This document shows, piece by piece, positions 9,002 to 16,623 of a stretch of 64,000 nt of DNA. Made by a program: the position numbers and the translations under genes. The DNA is from Longispora fulva (GTDB lineage: Bacteria > Actinomycetota > Actinomycetes > Mycobacteriales > Micromonosporaceae). Each line of letters begins with the position of its first letter. Within the stretch, counting starts at the first letter, position 1. The notes beneath the pieces are model-generated. The model was not told the DNA's origin, did not search any database, and worked only from the letters and a program-made list of their open reading frames with translations. The stretch covers positions 5,890,001-5,954,000 of the forward strand of contig NZ_JADOUF010000001.1 in NCBI RefSeq assembly GCF_015751905.1, written 5' to 3'.

Positions 9002-10124
9002 TATCGCCCACGACGAAGAACATCGAGCCGAGGATCGCGACCAGGTCGGGGATGAGGCAGCCGGGCAGCAGGGTGGCCAGTGCCTGCACGTTGGAGTACG
9101 ACGCGGTCCGCAGCTTCAGCCGCCACGGCGTCTTCTCGCCCCGGGACACCAGGTAGTAGCCGTTGAGGCCGAGCGGGCTCTCCGTCCACGCGTACGTGTG
9201 GCCCTCGGGGGCCTTGACGACCTTGGGCAGCCGGGTGTTGACCGGGCCCTGGATGGTGTCCACCTTGTCCAGGCACTGCTCGGCGAGGTCGAGGGAGACG
9301 TAGACCTGGTCGAGCATGCACTCGAACCGGGCGTGGCAGTCGCCGGCCTGCCGGGTGACGACGGGCACGTCGAGCTCGCCGTACGCGAGGTAGGGCTCGT
9401 CGCGGCGCAGGTCGAAGTCGAGGCCGCTGGCGCGGGCGACCGGGCCGGACGCGCCGTACCCTGCGGCGGCCTCGGCGGTGAGCACCCCGACGCCCTTGGT
9501 GCGGGCCATGAAGATCTCGTTGCGCCGGATCAGGACGTCGATGTCCTTCATGCCCTTGCGGACCTCGGCGATGGTCTCCCTGGCCCGCCTGGTCCAGCCG
9601 GCCGGGACTTCTTCCTTGATCCCGCCGACCCGGTTGAACATGAAGTGCATCCGGCCGCCGGCCGCCTCCTCCATGATCGCCTGGAGCTTCTCGCGCTCGC
9701 GGAAGGCGTAGAAGACGGGGGTGATCGCGCCGATCTCCAGCGGGTACGAGCCGAGGAACATCAGGTGGTTGAGCACCCGGTTCATCTCGGCCAGAGCAGT
9801 GCGCAGCCAGGTGGCCCGCTCGGGCACCTCGATGCCCATCAGCCGCTCGACGGCCAGCGCGACGCCCAGCTCGTTGGCGAACGCCGACAGCCAGTCGTGC
9901 CGGTTGGCGAGGACGATGATCTGCCGGTAGTCGCGGACCTCGAAGAGTTTCTCCGCGCCCCGGTGCATGTATCCGATGATGGGTTCGCAGGTCACGACCC
10001 GCTCGCCGTCGACGGTCAGCTTGAGCCGGAGCACGCCGTGGGTCGACGGGTGCTGCGGTCCGATGTTCAGCACCATGTCGGCGGTGTCGAGTCCAGCTCC
10101 CACGCCCACGGTTAACTCGGTCAT
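8991..10124 (-). CDS. NADH-quinone oxidoreductase subunit D-like protein (orphan NuoD paralogue)
   Basis: This 377-aa protein belongs to the 49-kDa/NuoD/Nqo4 family, which with NuoB forms the quinone site of complex I. It has [16 protein letters not shown], the conserved second His (H29), [16 protein letters not shown], a normal C-terminus ending GDIDK, and lacks the usual actinobacterial insertions. Two residues stand out. Arg55 in MHRGAEKL is at the position methylated in mammalian NDUFS2, where ordinary M. tuberculosis and Thermus NuoD have Thr. Trp78 (RHDWLS) replaces the quinone-binding Tyr (Thermus Tyr87). The start overlaps the methyltransferase stop (ATGA), which sets it at 10124. No other nuo genes are nearby, so it probably is not the main complex I subunit. 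Confidence 0.88.
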   Translation of the reverse strand: MTELTVGVGAGLDTADMVLNIGPQHPSTHGVLRLKLTVDGERVVTCEPIIGYMHRGAEKLFEVRDYRQIIVLANRHDWLSAFANELGVALAVERLMGIEVPERATWLRTALAEMNRVLNHLMFLGSYPLEIGAITPVFYAFREREKLQAIMEEAAGGRMHFMFNRVGGIKEEVPAGWTRRARETIAEVRKGMKDIDVLIRRNEIFMARTKGVGVLTAEAAAGYGASGPVARASGLDFDLRRDEPYLAYGELDVPVVTRQAGDCHARFECMLDQVYVSLDLAEQCLDKVDTIQGPVNTRLPKVVKAPEGHTYAWTESPLGLNGYYLVSRGEKTPWRLKLRTASYSNVQALATLLPGCLIPDLVAILGSMFFVVGDIDK

Positions 10125-11095
10125 GGGAAGCATCGTGCCACGTCCACCCCCCTTCCTTCGAGGAGCCACCAGTGTCCGCCGAGCCCGGCCGGGTCGGTCA
10201 GCTCCGCGGCCTCGGTCGCCGCGACGAGCGCGCGGAGGTAGCGGCGTGGGTCGGAGCTGGCCAGGGACAACGGCGGCCGGGCTCCGGTGATCCCGAGCGC
10301 CCGGAGCGCGTCGCGTTGGGAGATCAAGATCGATTCTCCGGTACTCAGCGAGTCCATCGCCACGTGCGCCGTGATGTCCGTGCTCCCATCGGGCGCGGGC
10401 TGGACCTGACGCCCCTCGCGGTACCCGGTCAAAGTACTAAAAAAAGGTCGTTGATCTTTGGTGTGGCCGTAGTCCACGGCCAGCGCGAGCCCGGTGTGCC
10501 CTGCCAGCGCCGAGCGCCAGGCCCGGTCCCGGGTCAACCCCGCCTCGGCCTGCTCGAAGTCCGGCCACCAGGCGGCCAGCCAGTCGACGGTCTCCGGGTC
10601 GGCGGCCGGGCCCAGGGTGCCGTCGGTGAGCAGCAGCCGGGCCACCCCGTCCCCGTCGCGGCCGACGACGTCGACAGGCACGTTGTCCAACCACTCGGTC
10701 GCCACGACCAGGCCCACCGTGCCGGTCGGCACCTCGCGCAGCCACGAGATGTCGGGCGAGAGCCCCGGCGGCCGATCGGCGATCTCGACCGCGGTGAACC
10801 GCAACCGGGGATCGGCCAGCTGGACCCTCAGCGCCTCCAGCAGTTCCCCGCGCCCGGCGCCGATGTCCACGATGTCGAAGCGGTCCGGATGGCCGAGCAC
10901 GGCGTCGACCTTGTGCACCAGGGTCGCGATCGCGGTGCTGAGCTGGGAGGAAGCGTGCACGCTCGTCCGGAACTGGCTCGCGGGAGCCTGCCGGACGAAG
11001 AACCCGTCGGGGCCGTAGAGCGCCCGTTCCATGGCCTCGCGCCACGTGCTGACCGGCATGTGAGGGACCCCGCTCGTGTCTGGCCGTTCCATCAC
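10121..11095 (-). CDS. SAM-dependent methyltransferase, MidA/NDUFAF7 family
   Basis: This 324-aa class I methyltransferase of the MidA family (COG1565) has the N-terminal [11 protein letters not shown] motif and a SAM-binding loop ([14 protein letters not shown]). [13 protein letters not shown] stands in for the family NELLDALP motif. It also has AVDYGHT, the [10 protein letters not shown] segment and DITAHV. NDUFAF7, the mitochondrial member, dimethylates an Arg of NDUFS2, the NuoD homologue, during complex I assembly. Here the gene is translationally coupled to a NuoD paralogue carrying that Arg. A cluster of rare codons (AAA GAT CAA CGA CCT TTT TTT AGT ACT TTG, about 10430-10460) is out of character. 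GTG 11095 or ATG 11092 may start it. Confidence 0.87.
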   Translation of the reverse strand: MMERPDTSGVPHMPVSTWREAMERALYGPDGFFVRQAPASQFRTSVHASSQLSTAIATLVHKVDAVLGHPDRFDIVDIGAGRGELLEALRVQLADPRLRFTAVEIADRPPGLSPDISWLREVPTGTVGLVVATEWLDNVPVDVVGRDGDGVARLLLTDGTLGPAADPETVDWLAAWWPDFEQAEAGLTRDRAWRSALAGHTGLALAVDYGHTKDQRPFFSTLTGYREGRQVQPAPDGSTDITAHVAMDSLSTGESILISQRDALRALGITGARPPLSLASSDPRRYLRALVAATEAAELTDPAGLGGHWWLLEGRGVDVARCFP

Positions 11096-11227
11096 CGAAA
11101 CCTAACCCAGGGGTCGGGTCGGGTCGGGCCTGGCCGCGGCAGAGACGGGCCTGCCCGGGGCGGGGCCACCGGCGCTCGGGACAGCCTGGCCTGTTGTCGG
11201 ACCGGTCTTCAGGTGGTGGGAGCGGGG

Positions 11228-12646
11228 TCAGATCCGGCGGGGCGGGGTGCCCCACGGGTCGATGTCCGGGCCCAGGCCGTCCGCGCGGTCGGTGCCGAAC
11301 GCCGGGCGGAACGGGGAGGCGTCCCCCGGTCGGGCGCCGTAGGCGGTGTCGTTGCCGTAAGCCGATTCGCCCTGGCCGTGGGCCGAGCCGGGCTGGTTCT
11401 GGCCCGCCTGGCCGGAACCGGTCTCGTAGCCGGAGCCGGAGCCGTAGCCGGAGTCGCCGAAGCCGGGGACCGGGCCCGGACCGGTGCCGTAGCCGGGGGT
11501 CTGGGTCTGGCCGTAGCTGGCCGGCGGGGGCGGGACCGGCGGGGCCGACAGGGTCGCGGTCGCCGGGCCGGACCAGGAGTCCCCCGACGTCGCGTACGGG
11601 CCGCCGGCGGACCACGTGTCCTCCACGACCGCCGCCTCGCCACTGCCCGGGGCCACGCTCGGCGGCCAGTCCGGCGCCGCCGGGTCACCGATCGGCGGCG
11701 GGATCCGCCGGGGACGGCCGAACCGCTCCACGAGCCGGGTCACGAACAGCCCGCCCAACACGGCACCGGCGCTGACCAGAAGATCACTGAACGCGATCCG
11801 CTGCACGGCCAGCACCTGCGCGCCGAGGACGACGACGAGCGAGCCCAGGACGGTACCCAGAACGCCGCCCCGCCGGCCGAAGGCGCTCACCCCGCCGAGC
11901 AGCACGGCACCCAGGGCCGCGAACGTGTACTGCGACCCGTCCGACGCGACGCTCGCGCCCGCGTGCAGGGACAACAGGATCCCCGACAGCGCGGCGAGCA
12001 GGCACGAGCCGATCAGGGTGAGCGACGCCAGCAGCGCTGGCCCGGCGCCGGGCCGGCCGGCGGGGTCGCCGTCGATCCGGTACCGCGAGAAGCCCCGCCG
12101 GATCCCCGGGGCCATGCACAACAGCCCACCGATCACCGACAGCGCGACGGCGCCGCTCAACCAGACCACGCCGAACTTGTCCGGCTGGTCGAGGAACTTG
12201 ATCTCGACCGTGTGCAGCCTGGCGACCAGCGCCAGGATCAGCGCAGAGATGCCGGCGCTCGCCGCCCAGCCCGGCACCCGGACCACGCACACGAACAGCG
12301 CCAGGACCAGGCCGGCCAGCAGCGCGGCCCCGAACGCCAGCACCCCGGCCTCGACGTAGCCGGCGTCGCTGTGCCGGGCGAACAGGGCACCGGCCACCAG
12401 CGCGATCGGCCCGACGGCCAGGTTGACCACCCCGGCGCGGACCGTCGCCGACAACCCGACGGACATCAGCAGCAGCACGGCCGCCACCAGCGCCAGGGAA
12501 CGCAGATTGTGGGCGCCGAAACTGGCCGGCGCCAGCCCGTACAGCGTCACGGCCAGGCCGGCCACCGCGCAGGCGAGCAGCACTTCCCAGACAAGGTGGA
12601 CGAACAGCCGATCCTTGCCGGGCGCCCCGGGGGCATCGAGAGCCAT
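11228..12646 (-). CDS. RbsC-like ABC permease with Gly/Pro-rich tail
   Basis: This 472-aa protein has about eight or nine hydrophobic helices in the first 330 residues, matching the BPD_transp_2 (RbsC/branched-chain) permease fold. The typical AALGAVLLGGVSAFGRRGGVLGT segment is near the end of the domain. The last ~140 residues are disordered and rich in Gly, Ser, Pro, Tyr and Gln. No ATPase or solute-binding protein is adjacent, so it is an orphan permease or uses components encoded elsewhere. A TTG at 12673 would make a TTGA overlap with the DUF3180 stop and is a possible alternative start. Function unproven. Confidence 0.7.
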   Translation of the reverse strand: MALDAPGAPGKDRLFVHLVWEVLLACAVAGLAVTLYGLAPASFGAHNLRSLALVAAVLLLMSVGLSATVRAGVVNLAVGPIALVAGALFARHSDAGYVEAGVLAFGAALLAGLVLALFVCVVRVPGWAASAGISALILALVARLHTVEIKFLDQPDKFGVVWLSGAVALSVIGGLLCMAPGIRRGFSRYRIDGDPAGRPGAGPALLASLTLIGSCLLAALSGILLSLHAGASVASDGSQYTFAALGAVLLGGVSAFGRRGGVLGTVLGSLVVVLGAQVLAVQRIAFSDLLVSAGAVLGGLFVTRLVERFGRPRRIPPPIGDPAAPDWPPSVAPGSGEAAVVEDTWSAGGPYATSGDSWSGPATATLSAPPVPPPPASYGQTQTPGYGTGPGPVPGFGDSGYGSGSGYETGSGQAGQNQPGSAHGQGESAYGNDTAYGARPGDASPFRPAFGTDRADGLGPDIDPWGTPPRRI

Positions 12647-12669
12647 GTGCGGGACCGTACCCGCCGAAC

Positions 12670-13155
12670 TCAACCGGCGGAAGGGTCCTTGTCAATATCT
12701 TCGGGCCCCGGCGGAATCCGGCACGCGTGCTCCAGCCACAGCGCGGCGGCCAGCAACAGCGCCGACGCCGACAGCGCGAGCACCGCCCCGGGCAGGTCCC
12801 GGTCGGCCGCGTCGAGCCGCGACATCCACAGCCACAGCGCCAGCGCGCCGTACCCGCCGGCGAAGATCGCGCCCACCACCGACGAGGCCTTGGCGAGCAC
12901 CACGAGCCGCGCGACGGTCAACGGCTCGACCGGCTCGGTGCCGGGCCGGCGGGCGAGCCGGGCCCGGGTGTTCCACGCCGCGTACAGCTCAGCGAGGGCC
13001 AGCAGGCCCATGGTCAGCGCGGACAACCAGGTGAGTTTGGGCAGCTCGCCGTAGAACCTGCCGACGAACACCCAGGTCAGGGCCGCGGCGGCCAGGCCGG
13101 CCACGAACAGGGTCGCTGGGCTGGTCGGGCGCAGGCTGGGCTCCGGCTCGGTCAT
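12670..13155 (-). CDS. DUF3180 family membrane protein
   Basis: A 161-aa protein with four hydrophobic helices. Its position immediately after folK and coupling by ATGA match the DUF3180 protein of other actinobacteria (Rv3605c in M. tuberculosis). No biochemical role is known. Residues LAELYAAWNTRARLARRPG between helices two and three are the recognisable family segment. It is translated as part of the folP-folB-folK operon. Confidence 0.85.
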   Translation of the reverse strand: MTEPEPSLRPTSPATLFVAGLAAAALTWVFVGRFYGELPKLTWLSALTMGLLALAELYAAWNTRARLARRPGTEPVEPLTVARLVVLAKASSVVGAIFAGGYGALALWLWMSRLDAADRDLPGAVLALSASALLLAAALWLEHACRIPPGPEDIDKDPSAG

Positions 13156-13646
13156 GACGCCACGGTACCCACCGCGACGACGTCGCGCGCGTCCGCCGCG
13201 AGCGCCGGCTCCCGGAGCAGGTCCGCGACGAAGCCGTGCCCGGGCAGCTCGGCCCACGGGTCGACCTCCAGCCACGGCACGAGCACGAACGCCCGCAGGT
13301 GCGCCCGGGGATGCGGCAGGGTCAGCTCCGGGTCGGCGGAGAACACCGGCGTCGGGTCCCAGACCATGATCACGTCCACGTCGAGGGTGCGCGGGCCGAA
13401 CCGGCGCTCCGGGTCGCGCACCCGGCCGGCCGCCTCCTCCAGGCCGCGCGCGACGGCCAGCCAGTCCGAGTGGCCCTCCACGATCAACACCATGTTCAGG
13501 TACGCCGGCTGCAGCTCGTCGCCCCACGGCGGCGTCTCGTACACCCTGGAGGCGCTCAGCACCGCGTCGCCGAGCGTGGCCACCGCCGCCCGGAGCGTCT
13601 CGCGCCGGTCGCCGAGGTTGGACCCGAGGGCCAGGAGCGCCCTCAT
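13152..13646 (-). CDS. folK: 2-amino-4-hydroxy-6-hydroxymethyldihydropteridine diphosphokinase
   Basis: FolK transfers pyrophosphate from ATP to 6-hydroxymethyl-7,8-dihydropterin, just before the FolP step of folate synthesis. The 164-aa protein shows LALGSNLGDRRETL at the N-terminus, YETPPWG, the ATP/Mg-binding segment RRFGPRTLDVDVIM, and LPHPRAHLRAFVLVPWLEVDP. All expected catalytic residues (the two Asp of DVDVI and the Arg residues around them) are present. Start and stop each overlap a neighbour by ATGA, showing tight coupling to folB and to the DUF3180 gene. Confidence 0.95.
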   Translation of the reverse strand: MRALLALGSNLGDRRETLRAAVATLGDAVLSASRVYETPPWGDELQPAYLNMVLIVEGHSDWLAVARGLEEAAGRVRDPERRFGPRTLDVDVIMVWDPTPVFSADPELTLPHPRAHLRAFVLVPWLEVDPWAELPGHGFVADLLREPALAADARDVVAVGTVAS

Positions 13647-13999
13647 GCCTTCCTGCGCACCGTGACGGCGACGTCCGCGAACTCGTGCGGGATCGGGGCC
13701 TGCGGCTTGTGCACGGTCACCACGCAGCTGGCGACCCTCGGGTCGCCCAGGCACACCTCTGCCAGCCGCTCCGCCAGCGTCTCGATCAGGTTCACCGGCT
13801 CGCCGGCGATCACCGCGACCAGCTGGCCGGCCAACTCGCCGTAGTGCACGGTGTCGGACACGTCGTCGGTGGACGCCGCCTTGCCCAGGTCCAGGTCCAG
13901 GGTCACGTCCACGACGAAGTCCTGGCCGGCGGCGCGCTCGAAGTCGTACACCCCGTGGTAGCCGCGGGCGCGGAGTCCCCTCAGCTCAATCGAGTCCAT
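13643..13999 (-). CDS. folB: Dihydroneopterin aldolase
   Basis: FolB cleaves 7,8-dihydroneopterin to 6-hydroxymethyldihydropterin and glycolaldehyde. The 118-aa length is normal for this small octameric fold. Visible signatures are IELRGLRARGYHGVYDFER at the N-terminus, VSDTVHYGELAG, the catalytic segment VNLIETLAERLAEVCL and KPQAPIPHEFADVAV. It overlaps folP by 14 nt and folK by 4 nt. Confidence 0.95.
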   Translation of the reverse strand: MDSIELRGLRARGYHGVYDFERAAGQDFVVDVTLDLDLGKAASTDDVSDTVHYGELAGQLVAVIAGEPVNLIETLAERLAEVCLGDPRVASCVVTVHKPQAPIPHEFADVAVTVRRKA

Positions 14000-14804
14000 C
14001 GTTCACCTTTCGCAGGACGGCCAGCGCGTCGGCGGTACCGAGCACGTCGTGGACCCTGACCCCCCAGGCTCCCGCCTGGGCCGCCAGGACGCTGACCGCC
14101 AGGGTCGCGGCCTCCCGACCCTCGGTCGGCCGCGGCGCGCCGTCCGGGCCGGCGAGCAGCGCGCCGAGGAAGGACTTGCGGCTCGCGCCGATCAGGAAGG
14201 GCAGCCCGAGGCTCTTCAGGCCATCCATGTGGGCCAGCAGTGCCCAGTTGTGCGCCGCGTTCTTGGCGAAGCCCAGCCCCGGGTCGAGGATCAGCCGCGC
14301 CGGGTCGACCCCGGCCTTCGTGGCCGCGTCCACCCGCTCGGCGAGTTCGGCGGCGACCTCGGCGACGACATCCCCGTACACGGCGTTGGCCTGCATCCGG
14401 TCGGAGTGCCCGCGCCAGTGCATCAGGATCCACGGGCAGCCGGCGTCGGCGACCACCCGGGCCATGTCGGGGTCGGCCAGCCCGCCGGACACGTCGTTGA
14501 CGATGCCCGCCCCGGCGGCGAGCGCCGCCGCCGCGACGGTCGACCGGGTGGTGTCCACGCTCGTGGGCACGCCGGCGGCGGCGAGTTCCCTGATCACGGG
14601 CACCACGCGGGCCACCTCGGTGTCCGCGTCGACCCTTGCGGCACCCGGGCGGGTGGACTCGCCGCCCACGTCCACGTAGTCGGCGCCCTGGGCGCGCAGG
14701 GCCAGCCCGGCGGCCACCGCCCCGGCCAGCCCGGCGTGCCGCCCGCCGTCGCTGAACGAGTCGGGCGTGACGTTCAGGACGCCCAGGATGACCGGTGTGT
14801 TCAC
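13986..14804 (-). CDS. folP: Dihydropteroate synthase
   Basis: FolP condenses p-aminobenzoate with the pterin pyrophosphate; it is the sulfonamide target. This 272-aa protein has the full set of motifs: GVLNVTPDSFSDGG, the second loop DVGGESTRPGA, SVDTTR, NDVSGG, LDPGLGFAKNAAHNW, GASRKSF and the final RVHDV. The start is GTG (14802-14804). In M. tuberculosis folP1 directly follows folE; here the two are separated by about 13.8 kb of secretion-type genes. About 200 bp of gene-free DNA lies upstream. Confidence 0.95.
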   Translation of the reverse strand: MNTPVILGVLNVTPDSFSDGGRHAGLAGAVAAGLALRAQGADYVDVGGESTRPGAARVDADTEVARVVPVIRELAAAGVPTSVDTTRSTVAAAALAAGAGIVNDVSGGLADPDMARVVADAGCPWILMHWRGHSDRMQANAVYGDVVAEVAAELAERVDAATKAGVDPARLILDPGLGFAKNAAHNWALLAHMDGLKSLGLPFLIGASRKSFLGALLAGPDGAPRPTEGREAATLAVSVLAAQAGAWGVRVHDVLGTADALAVLRKVNDGLD

Positions 14805-15008
14805 CCGTTCAGGGTAGAACGTGGCCGGCGGCGGCCCCGCGCGATCCGTGCTGCCCGGGATTCCGCCGGGCGGGCGGGCCGGGCGTGACCCGCCTGCCGT
14901 CGGGCCTCTGCGTGGCCTTCCGGCTGCGGCCGGCGCCGTGAGCTTCTTGTGGGCGGGCCGGGGCGGCGCGAACGTCCTCCCGGCGGGCCCAGGCGTCAGC
15001 TTCGGGGG

Positions 15009-15734
15009 TCAGCCGGTGGGGCCGGGCGGAGTCAGGGGCCAGACGGCGAGTTCGACCGCGCCGACGATCTCCAGCGGCAGCTGCGCCGCCCCCGGGGGCA
15101 AGAGTCGGAAATCCGTCAGCCGGACGAACCGGCGGCCCTCGCCGTCCTCGGCGGCGACCACCATCAGCCACGTGCCGATCACGTCCCGATACACCCAGCC
15201 CAGCTGGGCGTCGTCGGGCACCCCCCGGTCGTCGGTCGGAACAGTGGACGGAGTTGGCAGGTTGGCCACAGGGGCCCCCTCAGTCGGCATGGGAATGGTC
15301 GGGACGAGCACGGGCAGCAGCGCGGCACCCTTGGCGTACGCGGAGATCTCGACCCTTCGGACGAGCTTTGTCACCCCGATCAGCCCGACGGCGAGGACGA
15401 GCACCCCCGCGCCGGCCACCAGCGCCCAGTGCTGGGCAGTGCCCACCGGTACCGGCCAGACGACCGCCCCGGCCCCGGCGGTGGCGAGGACGAGACCCAG
15501 CCCGATCGCCGCGACGGCCAGCGGGCCCGTGCCGAGATGCGGCCGGCCGGCGGATCCGAAGGAGACCACGGGGGCACCCTGCTCGGGGGTTGTCGGCCGG
15601 GCCGCGCGGGCGGCGGCGACGCCGATCCGCAGGGCGCGGGCCGCGCGGGCGACCCCGAGGTCGTACCCGCTCAGACCGGCCATGAGCAGGCCCGCGAGCA
15701 CGATCATCGTGCCCGCGATCGCCATGCGCAGCAT
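15009..15734 (-). CDS. Membrane protein of unknown function
   Basis: I do not recognise this 241-aa protein. It starts MLRMAIAGTMIVLAGLLMAG, a signal-anchor. A short soluble stretch and two more hydrophobic helices follow (about residues 70-92 and 102-124), then a C-terminal soluble domain of about 110 residues with DAQLGWVYRDVIGTWLMVVA. It is divergent from the secretion operon and lies at the point where folP and folE have been separated, so it may belong to the inserted locus. Confidence 0.7.
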   Translation of the reverse strand: MLRMAIAGTMIVLAGLLMAGLSGYDLGVARAARALRIGVAAARAARPTTPEQGAPVVSFGSAGRPHLGTGPLAVAAIGLGLVLATAGAGAVVWPVPVGTAQHWALVAGAGVLVLAVGLIGVTKLVRRVEISAYAKGAALLPVLVPTIPMPTEGAPVANLPTPSTVPTDDRGVPDDAQLGWVYRDVIGTWLMVVAAEDGEGRRFVRLTDFRLLPPGAAQLPLEIVGAVELAVWPLTPPGPTG

Positions 15735-15904
15735 GCCTTACCTCCACGGTCAGCTTTGTGCGCCGGAAGGACTCGTGCAACAGTCTTCTTAGCTTGTCCG
15801 CCGTCAGGGCGCAATGTACGGTCAAGCTCACCCTGAGCAGCGGCGCGACACAGGGTCACTGCTTACTACCACTCGGAGCAGTTTTCCGGAAGGCTAGAGC
15901 ATTG

Positions 15905-15926
15905 GCGGCCGGGCTCCCCCGGCCGC
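15905..15926 (+). promoter_or_regulatory. Leader hairpin of the secretion operon
   Basis: GCGGCCGGG-ctcc-CCCGGCCGC is a perfect 9-bp stem with a 4-nt loop. It sits 4 nt upstream of a strong Shine-Dalgarno (GGGGAGG, 15931-15937) for the first gene. It could be an attenuator, an mRNA stabiliser or a regulator site. The 15735-15942 gap must also hold the divergent promoters. Confidence 0.45.
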
Positions 15927-15942
15927 GACCGGGGAGGTCAAC

Positions 15943-16242
15943 ATGATCTTGTTGGAACTCGCGCAGGCGGCGCCATCCGTCAGCCTCGCGCACGCGGCAG
16001 AGATCGTCCTCGCCGAACCAGGAATCAACACGAACGGTGTGCTGGGCTTCTTCGCGACCAAGATCGCGCCGATCCTGCTCGCCGTGCTCGGCATCATCTT
16101 CATCGGGCGCGCCAGCAAGGGTGAGGTGTCCAAGGTCCTCACCAGCTCAGCGATCGCGATCGTGGGCATGGTGTTCGTGGCCGGTGCCGCCACACTGTTC
16201 TTCCTGGGCGAGTACCTGATCAATCTGCTGTTCACGAAGTAG
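15943..16242 (+). CDS. Small two-helix membrane protein, VirB2/TrbC-like
   Basis: This 99-aa protein has a short amphipathic N-terminus and then two hydrophobic helices (about residues 37-55 and 69-93) separated by a polar turn (GRASKGEVSKVL). Size, topology and first position in a VirB-like operon suggest the pilin-like or TrbC-like component of a type IV secretion system. Sequence similarity alone is too weak to prove it. The start is well supported by GGGGAGG 5 nt upstream. The next gene begins 18 nt after the stop. Confidence 0.7.
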   Translation: MILLELAQAAPSVSLAHAAEIVLAEPGINTNGVLGFFATKIAPILLAVLGIIFIGRASKGEVSKVLTSSAIAIVGMVFVAGAATLFFLGEYLINLLFTK

Positions 16243-16260
16243 CGGGGACGTGAGTGGACC

Positions 16261-16623
16261 ATGCGGCTGAGGACAGATGACGACATCTACCGGGCGCGCC
16301 TGGTCTACCTCGGGCCGCCTGGATATACCCTGCCAGTCCATCTGCCTTATGCGCAATATGGACTTTTTATCCTCTTAGTACCCGTTTTCATGTTCATTCA
16401 CTTCCTCTTCAGCCGTACAGTGGACCTGTTTCCGGCGTGGGAGATCGCGCTGGCGATGGTGACCACGTCGTACGTCTTCCGGCATGTGGACCCGGACCGA
16501 CCGGCACGCATGGTCATCCGCACCGCGCTCACCGACTGGCGTCGCACCAGGGAGCCCCGCGCCGAACAGCGGGAGCCCCGCCTCGTCGCCAGGAAAGTGC
16601 TCATCCGCGAGGAGCTGATATGA
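16261..16623 (+). CDS. PrgI/VirB3-like membrane protein
   Basis: This 120-aa protein has two closely spaced hydrophobic helices (about residues 33-49 and 58-72) and a basic C-terminal tail. It is encoded immediately upstream of a VirB4-type ATPase with an ATGA overlap, the conserved place of PrgI and VirB3, which anchor VirB4 to the membrane. Codons 27-45 are unusually AT-rich for this genome and include a TTA leucine codon (16375-16377). In Streptomyces-like bacteria such a codon makes translation depend on the late-expressed bldA tRNA. Confidence 0.68.
   Translation: MRLRTDDDIYRARLVYLGPPGYTLPVHLPYAQYGLFILLVPVFMFIHFLFSRTVDLFPAWEIALAMVTTSYVFRHVDPDRPARMVIRTALTDWRRTREPRAEQREPRLVARKVLIREELI

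Noticed and set aside
8991-10124. Part of the main complex I operon
   Set aside because: No other nuo genes in the neighbourhood, family-typical insertions missing and key Tyr replaced.
11109-11130. GGGTC tandem repeats as a G-quadruplex or regulatory site
   Set aside because: Only four short units in a GC-rich gap; too little to claim function.
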